Both the position numbers and the translations under genes were made by a program. Below, piece by piece: positions 25,555-36,798 of a DNA stretch of 64,000 bases (position 1 is its first letter; every line of letters begins with the position of its first letter). The notes below the pieces were generated by a model. That model searched no databases, had not been told where the DNA came from, and was given only the letters and a program-made list of their open reading frames with translations. Origin of the DNA: JAWWPY01 sp963822825 (GTDB lineage: Bacteria > Actinomycetota > Actinomycetes > Streptosporangiales > Streptosporangiaceae); contig CAWGIW010000012.1 of the NCBI GenBank assembly GCA_963822825.1, positions 310,001-374,000 on the forward strand, in the 5' to 3' direction.

Positions 25555-26577
25555 TCATAGGGCCGAAAGGATGGCCTGCTCCTTGGCCGGATCAAGACCG
25601 ATGCCGGGCCTTCGCTCGAACTCGGTGACCGGCCGGCCTCGTGCGGTGGCTTCCCGCCGCAGCCACAGCCAGGTGTCGTGGACGGTATCGGCGAGCGGGC
25701 GGTAGCGGATCCGGGTCCGCGCCGCACGGTCACCGGAGACCTGCCAGGTCGCGGCCAGGTCCGGGATGTCAGGCGCCCACATGGGAAGTTCCATCCACGG
25801 CTCGACACCCCGCTCGAGCAGCACACCGTCAGGCACCCACCGCAGCGTGGCCGGTGCGGCGCGGCCGACTTTTGTGATCTCGCCGCATACGGCGAGCAGC
25901 TCGCCGAAGGTCGTATCGTCGGGACCCGGCACGTTGATCGTCCCCGGGATCCTTCGCCGCGTGTTGTCGACGAGCCACGTGGCCAGGTCCCTGGCGTCGG
26001 TCAGCCGGACTGGCCGGCCGGGCTCGCCCGGGCCGATGACCGTCCCACCTTGAGCGAGCCGGGTCAGCCACCAGGGCAGCCGGCCGACATCCTCGTGTGG
26101 CCCCACGATAAGTCCCGGGCGGACGATGAGGTGCCTGCCGGGCAGCGCCGCGGCGACGGCCCGTTCGGATCCGGCTTTGAGCTCTCCGTACCCGAGGGTC
26201 TCCTCGGTGCCGGTGGCATCAGCCGGGCAGTCGAGGATCGGAGAGGTCTCATTGACCGGCTCACGCGGACGGTCCCGGTACACCGAGATCGTGGAGACGT
26301 AGGTGTAGTGACCGACATGGTCGGCGAGCAGCCGGGCGGCGGCGCCGACGTGCGCGGGGGCGATCACCGTGGTGTCGATGACCGCGTCGAAATCTCGATC
26401 AGCCAGCCGGAGCAGGTCGTTGAAGCTGGTGCGGTCGCCGTGCAGTGCCTCGGCACCCGGTGGGGGTTCGCCGCTCAGCCCCCTCGAGAAGGTGGTGACG
26501 TCATAGCCACGCCTGATCGCTTCGTCCACGACGGCACGCCCGAGGAACCGGGTACCCCCGAGAACAAGAAGTCGCAT
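25555..26577 (-). CDS. NAD-dependent epimerase/dehydratase-like protein (extended SDR)
   Basis: A 340-residue Rossmann protein. The N-terminal nucleotide motif is LVLGGTRFLGRAVVDEA. The middle has YTYVSTISVY in place of the usual Thr/Tyr catalytic pair, and TLGYGELKAGSE supplies the Tyr-xxx-Lys motif in degenerate form. The layout matches the CSP41-like atypical SDR group. A substrate cannot be deduced. ATG start. It lies 33 bp upstream of pyrE on the same strand and is divergent from the NYN gene. Confidence 0.82.
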   Translation of the reverse strand: MRLLVLGGTRFLGRAVVDEAIRRGYDVTTFSRGLSGEPPPGAEALHGDRTSFNDLLRLADRDFDAVIDTTVIAPAHVGAAARLLADHVGHYTYVSTISVYRDRPREPVNETSPILDCPADATGTEETLGYGELKAGSERAVAAALPGRHLIVRPGLIVGPHEDVGRLPWWLTRLAQGGTVIGPGEPGRPVRLTDARDLATWLVDNTRRRIPGTINVPGPDDTTFGELLAVCGEITKVGRAAPATLRWVPDGVLLERGVEPWMELPMWAPDIPDLAATWQVSGDRAARTRIRYRPLADTVHDTWLWLRREATARGRPVTEFERRPGIGLDPAKEQAILSAL

Positions 26578-26732
26578 GGCGGATGATTCTGCCGGGCCAC
26601 GAGGAGTCAGCGGGGCCGCTTCTGCCGAGAGCGCACTTCCAGATGGCGGGATAACTGGTGATCTGTGCGCGATCGGATACGTTGGCGGCCGAGCGCTGGT
26701 AACGTCTCGCGTTGACGGAAGGGCGGTGTCGC

Positions 26733-28454
26733 GTGGACCGGTGCGCGCTGTTCGTGGACGCTGGCTACGTGCTGGCGGACGGCGCGATGGCCGTTCACGG
26801 AACCCGCCATCGAGAGTCTGTCTCCTGGGACTACCCGGCCCTGCTCCAGTTCTTCGGGAGCATAGCCCGGGATCGTACCGGCCTGCCGTTGCTGCGGTGC
26901 TACTGGTACGAGGCGACCGTCGAGGGCCGGCGCAGCTCTGAGCATGATGCGCTGGCTGACCTGCCCGGGCTCAAGCTGCGGCTCGGCCGGATGAGGCCCG
27001 GGCGGCGCGAGGGCGTGGAGAGCGAGATTCACCGCGACCTGACCACCTTGGCCAGGAACAGCGCGATCAGCGACGCCTTGGTGGTCAGCGCCGAGGAGGA
27101 CCTGGCCCAGGTGGTCGCCGACGTGCAGGACCTCGGGATCAGGGTGACCATCGTGCATATCACGGTGGATGGCAACTGGACCATTTCCCGGGCGCTCCGC
27201 CAGGAATGCGACGACATCATCGAGATCGGTGACGCTCATCTGCGCCCCTTCGTGGAACTGATCGCGGGCGCCGAGCCGATGCGGGATGACGAGCAGTACC
27301 AGGTCGCGGCGTTCGCCGGGCGCGCTCTGACCAATGGTCACGGATCGCTGGCCGGCTCTCGGCCACCAGCAGGCGCTCCCCGCGGGTTCGCATCAGGGGC
27401 CGCCAGCCATTTACACGGCGCCGGTGGTCGCGGAGTATCAGCGGTCCGCCCAGCCGGTCGCCAACACGCATCCGGCGCCGCTGCCGCATCGTGAGCCAAC
27501 GCCGATGGGCAGGTCTGTCTCCGCGCCGCAGAGCCCTCTCATCCAGCCGGGACCACCCGTCTCGCCGGGCCAGCCGGTCATGCCTGGCCCGCCAGTCGGG
27601 CAGAGTTCTCCTGCCGCACAAGGCCCGCCCCTCCCGCAGGGACAGCACGCGCAGCATGGCCCGCAAGGCATGCCCGGGCAGCCGGGCATGCCCGCCCCGC
27701 CGGGCATGCTGGGACAGTCAGGCGCTCATCCGCAGCCCGGGATGCCGGGCGGGCCGGCCCCCGCGGCTCGCACGGGCTGTCGTCCCGGGGCGACGACCAG
27801 AGCATGCAGCCGGGAAGCCAGCAGATGTATCAGGCCCCGCCGCCTGGCCAGTTCCGCAGCCCGGCCCAAGATGCGCAGCTGAGCCAGGGTGCAAGCGGAC
27901 CCCGCCAGGTGATATCCGGCCAGGGGATGCCAGGCCAGGGGATGCCAGGCCAGGGGATGCCAGGCCAGGGCGTTCCGCAGGGGCAGGGTGCCTCCGGGCC
28001 CCACTCGCTCCATGGAGACCCCCGCCAGTACCAGCCTGGCCCGTATCCCGGGGCGTCCCATGATCAGCAGATGCCGGGGCAGTTCCCCAGCGCGCCGCCC
28101 GGCCAGCACGAGGTCACGAACGGTGCGTCCGGGTACATGCCGCAGCAGGGCCCGTACAGCGGCCCGCAGTCGGCCGCTCAGCATGCCCCTGTCCCGCAGT
28201 CAGTGACGGTGTCGCTCGCGGACGCGGTCCAGTCCGCGCATTCCGAGGGCTTTGAGTTCGGACAGTCGGTGGCCCGTGAGGCGCCGGCGCTATGGCTGGA
28301 GGCTGTCCTTGCCCGCAAGCCGCGCATGCCGTCGGATCTGGAGGCCAGGCTGCTCCAGGATTCGGCGCTGCCGATCGACTCCCTCCTGCACGATGAGGTG
28401 CGGCACGCACTGCGCCGGGGGTTCTGGGACGCGCTGGAGCGGTCGCGCAGATAA
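26733..28454 (+). CDS. NYN-domain (PIN-like RNase) protein with a long Pro/Gly/Gln linker; two frameshifts
   Basis: The N-terminal 180 residues form a NYN domain: CALFVDAGYVLADGA with the first acidic residue, EIHRDLTTLARN, and DALVVSAEEDLAQVV with later acidic ligands. This is a metal-dependent RNase fold of the PIN superfamily. A low-complexity linker of roughly 300 residues follows, rich in Pro, Gly, Gln and Met. The C-terminal 85 residues are conserved-looking and helical (LADAVQSAHSEGFEFGQ, HDEVRHALRRGFWDALE). The reading frame moves out at about 27340-27420 and back at about 27770-27800, so the two shifts cancel. Between them the original frame hits a stop at 27494. GTG 26733 is preferred over TTG 26712. 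Restored length is about 573 residues. Confidence 0.72.
27918..27977 (+). repeat. 15-bp tandem repeat within the NYN gene
   Basis: Three perfect copies of GGCCAGGGGATGCCA followed by a degenerate fourth, encoding GQGMP units in the low-complexity linker. The length may vary by slippage without breaking frame because the unit is a multiple of three. Confidence 0.85.
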
Positions 28455-29155
28455 CTGGGTTTCTCCGTGACTGAGTTCATTCGTGGCGTTGCAACCGGTT
28501 CCGGGCTGGGTAATTTCCCCGGTGTGGTGGTGCTGACCCGTGACTTGTTCGACGCGATCGAGTTCGATGCCGCGTGCAGCGGCGATCATCAGGCAGCGGC
28601 GCGGCATATGAGCGAGCTAGCTGCTACCGGCACACAGACTGATGACTTTCCCCGGTCAGAGGCGTTTGTGCGGGCTGGGGAACAATGGCTGCTGGCCGAC
28701 GACCCGGCGGCGGCGGCGAGCGGATTCCGGCGCGCGCTCGCAACGGAGGGGGAAGGGGAGGTGGGCGGGGGGTCGGCCTTGACCGATCCGCGGGTGCCGC
28801 TGGCGCGTGCCCTCTTCCTGATGGAGCGGTCGGCCGAGGCGGAGACGCTTATCCGGCAGTTGGAAGCCGAGCAGCCAGCCGATCCCCGGATCTGTGACCT
28901 AGTGGCGGAACTCCTGGTGGAACGCTCGGATCTGCCTGGTGCGCTGCACTGGGCCACCGTCGGCGTCGAGCTGTGCCTCGGGCGTGCCGCCGGTGCCGCC
29001 GCCGACGGCGTGAACGCCGACGGACCGGGCCGCACCGGCTCCGAGGCAGTAGCGAAGCGCATGCTGTCGCTGCCCGATGCGGACCGGACGGAACTGCAGC
29101 TCCTGCTGCGGCTGCGCTACCGCGTCCGCAACGACCTCGGCCTGCCCGAGGACGG

Positions 29156-31813
<2,658 letters not shown>

Positions 31814-31860
31814 GAGTTGAATTGCTTTCCGGATCTCGGGGGAGTCTTGTGGTCGGTTGG

Positions 31861-32364
31861 TTATCTGGTATCTGGTGACGCGGCCGGCAGCGCGCGGCGG
31901 GCCGCCCCTGATGGCCCTGGCTCCTGGCCACCGGGAGGCCGGTGGCCCACGGCGCCCGGGTTGCGGACCGGTACGAGCTGGGCGCTGCCGCCGCGGCTGC
32001 GCAGCAGGCCAGCCAGCCGGGCCGCCACCGAACGGGTCGATTCGAGTTCGGCCCGCAGTTGCGCCCGCTCCGCGCGGATCTCGGCCAGCCGCCCGCGGGC
32101 CGCGACCAGCTCATGCTCGAGTTCCAGGATCCGCTTGATCCCGGAGAGGTTGACCCCGTCCTCCTGGGACAGCCGCTGGACCTCGCGCAGGAGCAGGATG
32201 TCGCGCAGCGAGTACCGTCGCCCCCGGCCAGTGGCCCGGCCCGGGGAGACCAGGCCGAGCCGGTCGTAGGCGCGCAGGGTCTGCGGGTGCAGCCCAGCGA
32301 GCTGGGCGGCTACGGAGATGACGTACACGGGCGTGTCGTCGGACAGATCGAACGGACTGCTCAT
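31861..32364 (-). CDS. hspR: Heat-shock repressor HspR (MerR family)
   Basis: A 167-residue MerR-type winged-helix repressor that binds HAIR operators with DnaK as co-repressor. The motif VYVISVAAQLAGLHPQTLR begins the HTH. DRLGLVSPGRATGRGRRYS is the wing, and the conserved SQEDGVNLSGIKRI links to a coiled coil (residues about 75-110). The C-terminal tail is Pro/Gly/Arg-rich and longer than usual. The ATG at 32364 is preceded by GAGGAGG within nine bases. It is the last gene of the dnaK-grpE-dnaJ-hspR operon. Confidence 0.95.
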   Translation of the reverse strand: MSSPFDLSDDTPVYVISVAAQLAGLHPQTLRAYDRLGLVSPGRATGRGRRYSLRDILLLREVQRLSQEDGVNLSGIKRILELEHELVAARGRLAEIRAERAQLRAELESTRSVAARLAGLLRSRGGSAQLVPVRNPGAVGHRPPGGQEPGPSGAARRALPAASPDTR

Positions 32365-32413
32365 GTCGTCAACCTCCTCACCCGCTCTCGCTTCGGTCGC
32401 TGGCCATGTCGAA

Positions 32414-33592
32414 TCACGCGCTCTTGGCCCTCTGCAGCAGGTCGTCCCGTGGGTCTGCGCCCGCCGTTGCCTCACGGAAGGACTCCAGCGCCTCCCTGGC
32501 CTTCCCGCTCATCTGCTGCGGCACCTGGACCTGCACGGTGACTAGGAGGCTGCCATTGGTGCCGTCCTTGCGGCGCACGCCCCGGCCAGGCACCCGGAAG
32601 GTGCGGCCATTCGGCGTGCCGGGCGGGATGCGGAGGCTCACCGGTGCCCCCCGGTGGGCGGGCACCTTGATCTCCGCGCCGAGCGCCGCCTCCGGGAAGG
32701 TGACGGGCACGTTGACGGTCAGGTTGTGCCCTGACCGGCCGAACACGGGATGCGGGGTGACGTGCACCCGCACGTAGAGGTCCCCGGCGGGACCGCCCCG
32801 CTCGCCGGGCGCGCCCTTGCCGGCAAGCTTGATCCGCTGACCGTCGGCCACGCCCGCCGGGATGCGCGCCTGGATGGTGCGGGTGCTCATGGCCCGCCCG
32901 CTGCCCGAGCACACCGGGCACGGGTCGTCGACGACCAGACCGCGGCCGCGGCACTCGTGGCACGGCTCGGAGAACGCGAAGCTGCCCAGGTTCTTGCTCT
33001 CCTGGCCAGTGCCCTGGCAGTTCGGGCAGACCCGCGGCACGGTCCCGGCCTTGGCGCCCGTGCCCTTGCAGGTCGGGCACGCGCCCTCCCCCGCGAGGCG
33101 CAGTGAGACGGTGACGCCGTTGACGGCGTCACCGAACGTCAGGGACGTCTCGGTCTCCACGTCGGCCCCCCGCCGCGGCCTGCTCTGCGCGGTGGGGCGC
33201 TGGGCGCCGAACACCCCGCCGAGCAGGTCACCCAGCCGGCCGCCGGTTCCGGAGTTCGTCCCGGCCCCCGGCCCGCCGAACAGGTCGCCCAGGTCGAAGC
33301 CACCGAACCCGCCCTGGCCGCCGCCACCTGCCGGTGAGCGGAAACCGCCGCCGAAGAGAGAACGGGCCTCGTCATACTCCTTGCGCCGCTTCTCGTCGGA
33401 CAGCACGGAGTGTGCCTCGGAGATCTCCTTGAATCGCTCCTCCGACGCCGTATTGCCTTTGTTCGCGTCCGGGTGGTACTTGCGGGCGAGCTTGCGGTAC
33501 GCCTTCTTGATCTCGTCGGGGGTCGCGGTCTTGGAGACGCCCAGGACCTTGTAATAGTCCTTCTCGAGGAAGTCCTTGGTACTCACTGGCAT
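32414..33592 (-). CDS. dnaJ: Molecular chaperone DnaJ
   Basis: A 392-residue type I Hsp40. The J-domain holds the HPD motif (RKYHPDANKG) at about residue 39. A Gly/Phe-rich linker follows. The zinc-binding domain has the four expected motifs CPTCKGTG, CPNCQGTG, CHECRGRG and CPVCSGSG, then the C-terminal substrate domain. The ATG at 33592 starts MPVSTKDFLEKDYYKVLG, the typical actinobacterial DnaJ1 opening. It sits 10 bp after grpE and upstream of hspR. Confidence 0.96.
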   Translation of the reverse strand: MPVSTKDFLEKDYYKVLGVSKTATPDEIKKAYRKLARKYHPDANKGNTASEERFKEISEAHSVLSDEKRRKEYDEARSLFGGGFRSPAGGGGQGGFGGFDLGDLFGGPGAGTNSGTGGRLGDLLGGVFGAQRPTAQSRPRRGADVETETSLTFGDAVNGVTVSLRLAGEGACPTCKGTGAKAGTVPRVCPNCQGTGQESKNLGSFAFSEPCHECRGRGLVVDDPCPVCSGSGRAMSTRTIQARIPAGVADGQRIKLAGKGAPGERGGPAGDLYVRVHVTPHPVFGRSGHNLTVNVPVTFPEAALGAEIKVPAHRGAPVSLRIPPGTPNGRTFRVPGRGVRRKDGTNGSLLVTVQVQVPQQMSGKAREALESFREATAGADPRDDLLQRAKSA

Positions 33593-33602
33593 CTCCTGAG
33601 CG

Positions 33603-34493
33603 TCATTCGTTTCCTGCTGTCCTCCGCGGTCCGGGCTGGCCTGGCCGGGCGCCGCCGCGCACGGCGGGCCCGGCTTCAGCCGGGCCGTCCGGCCCAGTCC
33701 CGTCGTCACCTGGCTCGGCGACCGCGACCCTGGCCGGCCGGAGGATCCGGTCGCCCACCCGGTAGCCGGGCTGCAGGATCTGGACGCAGGTTGGCTCGGT
33801 AACCCCCGCGGAGTAGGAGTGCATGAGGGCCTCGTGCACTCGTGGGTCGAAGGGCTCGCCAGCGTCCCCGAAGCTCTCCAGGCCAAGCTTGGCCGTTGTC
33901 GCCTCCAAGGACTCGGCGACCGACTTGAAGCCGCCGTTCAGCTCGCCGTGTTCCCTGGCCCGGCCGATGTCGTCGAGGATCGGCACCAGTCCGCTGAGCA
34001 CGTTGGCCAGAGCCTGCTCGCGCACTGCCACCCGGTCCCGTTCGACGCGCTTGCGGTAATTCGCATATTCCGCCTGAACGCGCTGCAGGTCAGCGGTGCG
34101 TTCAGCGAGCCGGCTCGCCGTGGCGCGATCATCGCCACCGCCCGGGCCGTCCGTGCCCGGCCCCTCCGCAGCGGCCGGGCCCGGTCCACCGGGGCCCGGC
34201 GTCGGGACGCCGGGTGCGGGGGCGCCGGGTGCGGGTGCGGTGGGTGGCCCCGCGGGCCGTGCCGCGGGGCCCGGGCCCGGCGCATTACCGTCGCCCTGGG
34301 CTGGCCGCGGCGCCGTGCCGCCCGGCTTGTAGGCCGCGTGCCGGCCCGGCCGTGCTTTGGGTGGCACGCGGTTCCCCTGGCCAGGCTGCGCCTGGCCACC
34401 CTGGCCAGGATTCCTGACCTGTCCGGTCTGTGGATCTATGCGCCGGAGGTCTCGAATCACCGGTCTCTCGTTGGTCTCGTCCGGCGAGTTCAT
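33603..34493 (-). CDS. grpE: Nucleotide exchange factor GrpE
   Basis: A 296-residue co-chaperone that releases ADP from DnaK. The conserved coiled coil and head are at about 115-250 (LQRVQAEYANYRKRVERDR, GLVPILDDIGRA, FDPRVHEALMHSYSAG, VLQPGYRVGDRILRPARVAV). The first 110 residues are an unusually long Pro/Gly/Ala-rich extension compared with typical GrpE (about 200 residues). The ATG overlaps the dnaK stop by one base (TGATG), giving translational coupling. Confidence 0.95.
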   Translation of the reverse strand: MNSPDETNERPVIRDLRRIDPQTGQVRNPGQGGQAQPGQGNRVPPKARPGRHAAYKPGGTAPRPAQGDGNAPGPGPAARPAGPPTAPAPGAPAPGVPTPGPGGPGPAAAEGPGTDGPGGGDDRATASRLAERTADLQRVQAEYANYRKRVERDRVAVREQALANVLSGLVPILDDIGRAREHGELNGGFKSVAESLEATTAKLGLESFGDAGEPFDPRVHEALMHSYSAGVTEPTCVQILQPGYRVGDRILRPARVAVAEPGDDGTGPDGPAEAGPAVRGGARPGQPGPRRTAGNE

Positions 34494-36352
34494 CAGGCGG
34501 CGCCGCCTTCTTCGCTACGGGGCTCCTCGTCCACGATCTCGGCCTCGACGACGTCGTCGTCCGATGCCGCCTCGTCCGCGCCGGCCGCCGACTCGCCGTC
34601 GGTGGTGGCGCTGGCCTGGGACTGCGCGTAGATAGCGGTACCCATCTTCTGGCTCACCTGGGCGGCCTTCTCGCTGGCCTCGCGGATCGCGTCCGTGTCG
34701 GTGCCCTCGAGTGCCTTCTTCAGGTCAGCGATCGCGGCTTCCACCTCGGACTTGATGTCGTCGGGAACCTTGTCGGAGTTTTCGGCGAGGAACTTCTCCG
34801 TGGTGTAGGCCAGGCTTTCCGCGCGGTTGCGGGTCTCCGCCTCCTCACGGCGCTTGGCGTCCTCCTCGGCGTACTTCTCGGCCTCAGCCATCATCCGGTC
34901 GATGTCGTCCTTGCCCAGCGCCGAGCCGCCGGAGATGGTGACCCGCTGCTCCTTGCCGGTGCCGAGGTCCTTGGCGGACACATTGACGATCCCGTTGGCG
35001 TCGATGTCGAAGGCGACCTCGACCTGCGGGATGCCACGTGGCGCGGGAGCCAGGCCGGCCAGCTCGAACATGCCGAGCTTCTTGTTGTACGCGGCGATCT
35101 CGCGCTCACCCTGGAAGACCTGGATCTGCACGGACGGCTGGTTGTCATCCGCCGTCGTGAAGATCTCCGACCGCTTGGTCGGGATCGTGGTGTTGCGCTC
35201 GATGAGCTTGGTAAAGATCCCGCCCTTGGTCTCGATGCCCAGCGAAAGCGGCGTGACGTCCAGCAACAGGACGTCCTTGACCTCACCCTTGAGCACGCCT
35301 GCCTGCAGGCACGCGCCGACCGCGACGACCTCGTCCGGGTTGACGCCCTTGTTCGGCTCCTTGCCGCCGGTCAGGTCCTTGACCAGGTCGACCACGGCGG
35401 GCATCCGGGTGGAACCGCCGACGAGGACCACGTGCTGGATGTCGCCCAGCTTCACACCCGCGTCCTTGATCACCTGCTTGAACGGAGCCTTGCAGCGGTC
35501 CAGCAGGTCTGAGGTCATCCGCTGGAACTCCGCGCGGGTGAGCTTGGTGTCCAGGTGCAGCGGGCCCTGCTCCGAGTGGGTGATGTAAGGCAGGTTGATC
35601 TGCGTCTCGGCCGCGCCGGACAGCTCGATCTTGGCCTTCTCCGCTGACTCCCGCAGCCGCTGCAGCGCCATCTTGTCCTTGGACAGATCGGTGCCGTAGT
35701 TGTTCTTGAAGTCCTTGACCAGCCAGTCCACGATGCGCTGGTCCCAGTCGTCACCGCCGAGGTGGTTGTCGCCGCTGGTGGCCTTCACCTCGACGACACC
35801 CTCGCCGACCTCGAGCAGGGACACGTCAAACGTGCCGCCGCCCAGGTCGAAGACGAGGATCGTGGCCTCGTTGTCCTTCTCCAGGTGGTACGCGAGCGCG
35901 GCTGATGTCGGCTCGTTGATGATCCGCAGCACGTTCAGCCCGGCGATCGTCCCGGCCTCCTTGGTGGCCTGCCGCTGGGCGTCGCTGAAGTAGGCGGGGA
36001 CGGTGATCACCGCGTCGGTGATCGTCTCGCCGAGGTAGGACTCGGCGTCCCTCTTGAGCTTCTGCAGGATGAACGCGCTGATCTGCTGGGCGGTAAACTT
36101 CTTGTCGTCGATCTTGACGGTCCAGTCGGTGCCCATCTGGCGCTTGACCGACCGGATCGTGCGGTCAACGTTGGTCACGGCTTGCCGCTTGGCGACTTCG
36201 CCGACCAGCACCTCACCGTTCTTGGCGAAGGCAACGACGGACGGCGTGGTCCGCGACCCCTCCGCGTTGGCGATGACCGCTGGCTCGCCGCCTTCGAGAA
36301 CTGCGACGACAGAGTTGGTCGTCCCGAGGTCGATACCTACCGCACGTGCCAT
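34493..36352 (-). CDS. dnaK: Molecular chaperone DnaK (Hsp70)
   Basis: A 619-residue Hsp70. The ATPase domain starts GIDLGTTNSVVAVLEGG; other signatures are ILVFDLGGGTFDVSLL and VVLVGGSTRMPAVVD. The substrate-binding domain and a short acidic C-terminal tail (EAEIVDEEP) follow. The ATG at 36352 has AGGGA 10 bp upstream. It is the first gene of the operon and is preceded by two HAIR-like operators, so HspR repression with heat induction is expected. Confidence 0.97.
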   Translation of the reverse strand: MARAVGIDLGTTNSVVAVLEGGEPAVIANAEGSRTTPSVVAFAKNGEVLVGEVAKRQAVTNVDRTIRSVKRQMGTDWTVKIDDKKFTAQQISAFILQKLKRDAESYLGETITDAVITVPAYFSDAQRQATKEAGTIAGLNVLRIINEPTSAALAYHLEKDNEATILVFDLGGGTFDVSLLEVGEGVVEVKATSGDNHLGGDDWDQRIVDWLVKDFKNNYGTDLSKDKMALQRLRESAEKAKIELSGAAETQINLPYITHSEQGPLHLDTKLTRAEFQRMTSDLLDRCKAPFKQVIKDAGVKLGDIQHVVLVGGSTRMPAVVDLVKDLTGGKEPNKGVNPDEVVAVGACLQAGVLKGEVKDVLLLDVTPLSLGIETKGGIFTKLIERNTTIPTKRSEIFTTADDNQPSVQIQVFQGEREIAAYNKKLGMFELAGLAPAPRGIPQVEVAFDIDANGIVNVSAKDLGTGKEQRVTISGGSALGKDDIDRMMAEAEKYAEEDAKRREEAETRNRAESLAYTTEKFLAENSDKVPDDIKSEVEAAIADLKKALEGTDTDAIREASEKAAQVSQKMGTAIYAQSQASATTDGESAAGADEAASDDDVVEAEIVDEEPRSEEGGAA

Positions 36353-36383
36353 GTGTAGTCCCTAAGTAGATCGTGGTCCGAAA

Positions 36384-36404
36384 GTTGAGTGATGCCGACG
36401 CAAG
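36384..36404 (-). promoter_or_regulatory. HAIR operator 1 of the dnaK operon
   Basis: On the gene strand CTTGCGT-N7-ACTCAAC, matching the HAIR consensus CTTGAGT-N7-ACTCAAG at six of seven positions in each arm. It lies 32-52 bp upstream of the dnaK start, where bound HspR would block transcription. Confidence 0.85.
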
Positions 36405-36432
36405 TTTGCCAGTGCCTGCCGACGTTGGCAAA
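36405..36432 (-). promoter_or_regulatory. TTTGCCA...TGGCAAA inverted repeat between the HAIR sites
   Basis: A perfect 7-bp inverted repeat with a 14-bp spacer, directly abutting HAIR 1 and three bases short of HAIR 2. It may be an additional regulator site or overlap the promoter core. No named consensus is assigned. Confidence 0.4.
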
Positions 36433-36434
36433 TA

Positions 36435-36455
36435 GTTGCGTCTACTAGGCTCAAC
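36435..36455 (-). promoter_or_regulatory. HAIR operator 2 of the dnaK operon
   Basis: On the gene strand GTTGAGC-N7-ACGCAAC, matching the HAIR consensus at five of seven positions per arm with the exact 7-bp spacer. Paired HAIR elements are usual at actinobacterial dnaK promoters. Confidence 0.7.
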
Positions 36456-36798
36456 TTTCCTGCGCGGCCAGTCATTCCCGCGGGGTGGGGAATTCTGGGG
36501 CCATCTGGCCCCCCGCCTGCCCGCGGCCCACGTCCCGCGGCGCATCCCGGGGGACGGCGTGCGCCACGCGGTCAGGTTGGCCGGCCGTCAGGTCACCACC
36601 ACCCTGCTTCTGAACAACAAAGTTACCGGCGGGTACGATGCCGGGATTGCCGCGCTGTGCACCTCATGATCGCTGGGCCTGATCGCCGGGCCTGATCGCT
36701 GGGCTGATCGCTGGGCCTGATCGCTGGGCTTGATCGCTGGGTGGGCGGGGCGCGGCGTACGCTGGCAGCCCGGCTCAGTGCGGGACGAGGAGGTTCGC
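36456..36798. other. Non-coding region between dnaK and the Fe-S oxidoreductase gene
   Basis: About 340 bp between divergent genes. The dnaK-proximal half has no recognisable gene. It then holds a 13-bp tandem array (36667-36743), and an AGGAGG at about 36789 serving the GTG start at 36799. Short overlapping ORFs here look compositional. Confidence 0.5.
36667..36743. repeat. 13-bp tandem repeat TGATCGCTGGGCC
   Basis: Six units beginning at 36667, 36680, 36693, 36705, 36718 and 36731; spacing is 13 bp except one 12-bp step. Each unit contains a GATC tetranucleotide. The array ends about 55 bp before the oxidoreductase start, in its probable promoter. Confidence 0.85.

Noticed and set aside
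31814..31860. A separate HAIR operator for clpB
   Set aside because: No CTTGAGT-N7-ACTCAAG-like pair is found between hspR and clpB. A lone GAGTTGAA word is insufficient.
36436..36669. A 77-codon plus-strand open frame upstream of the Fe-S oxidoreductase
   Set aside because: It overlaps the dnaK operator region, has no Shine-Dalgarno and shows no protein-like pattern.
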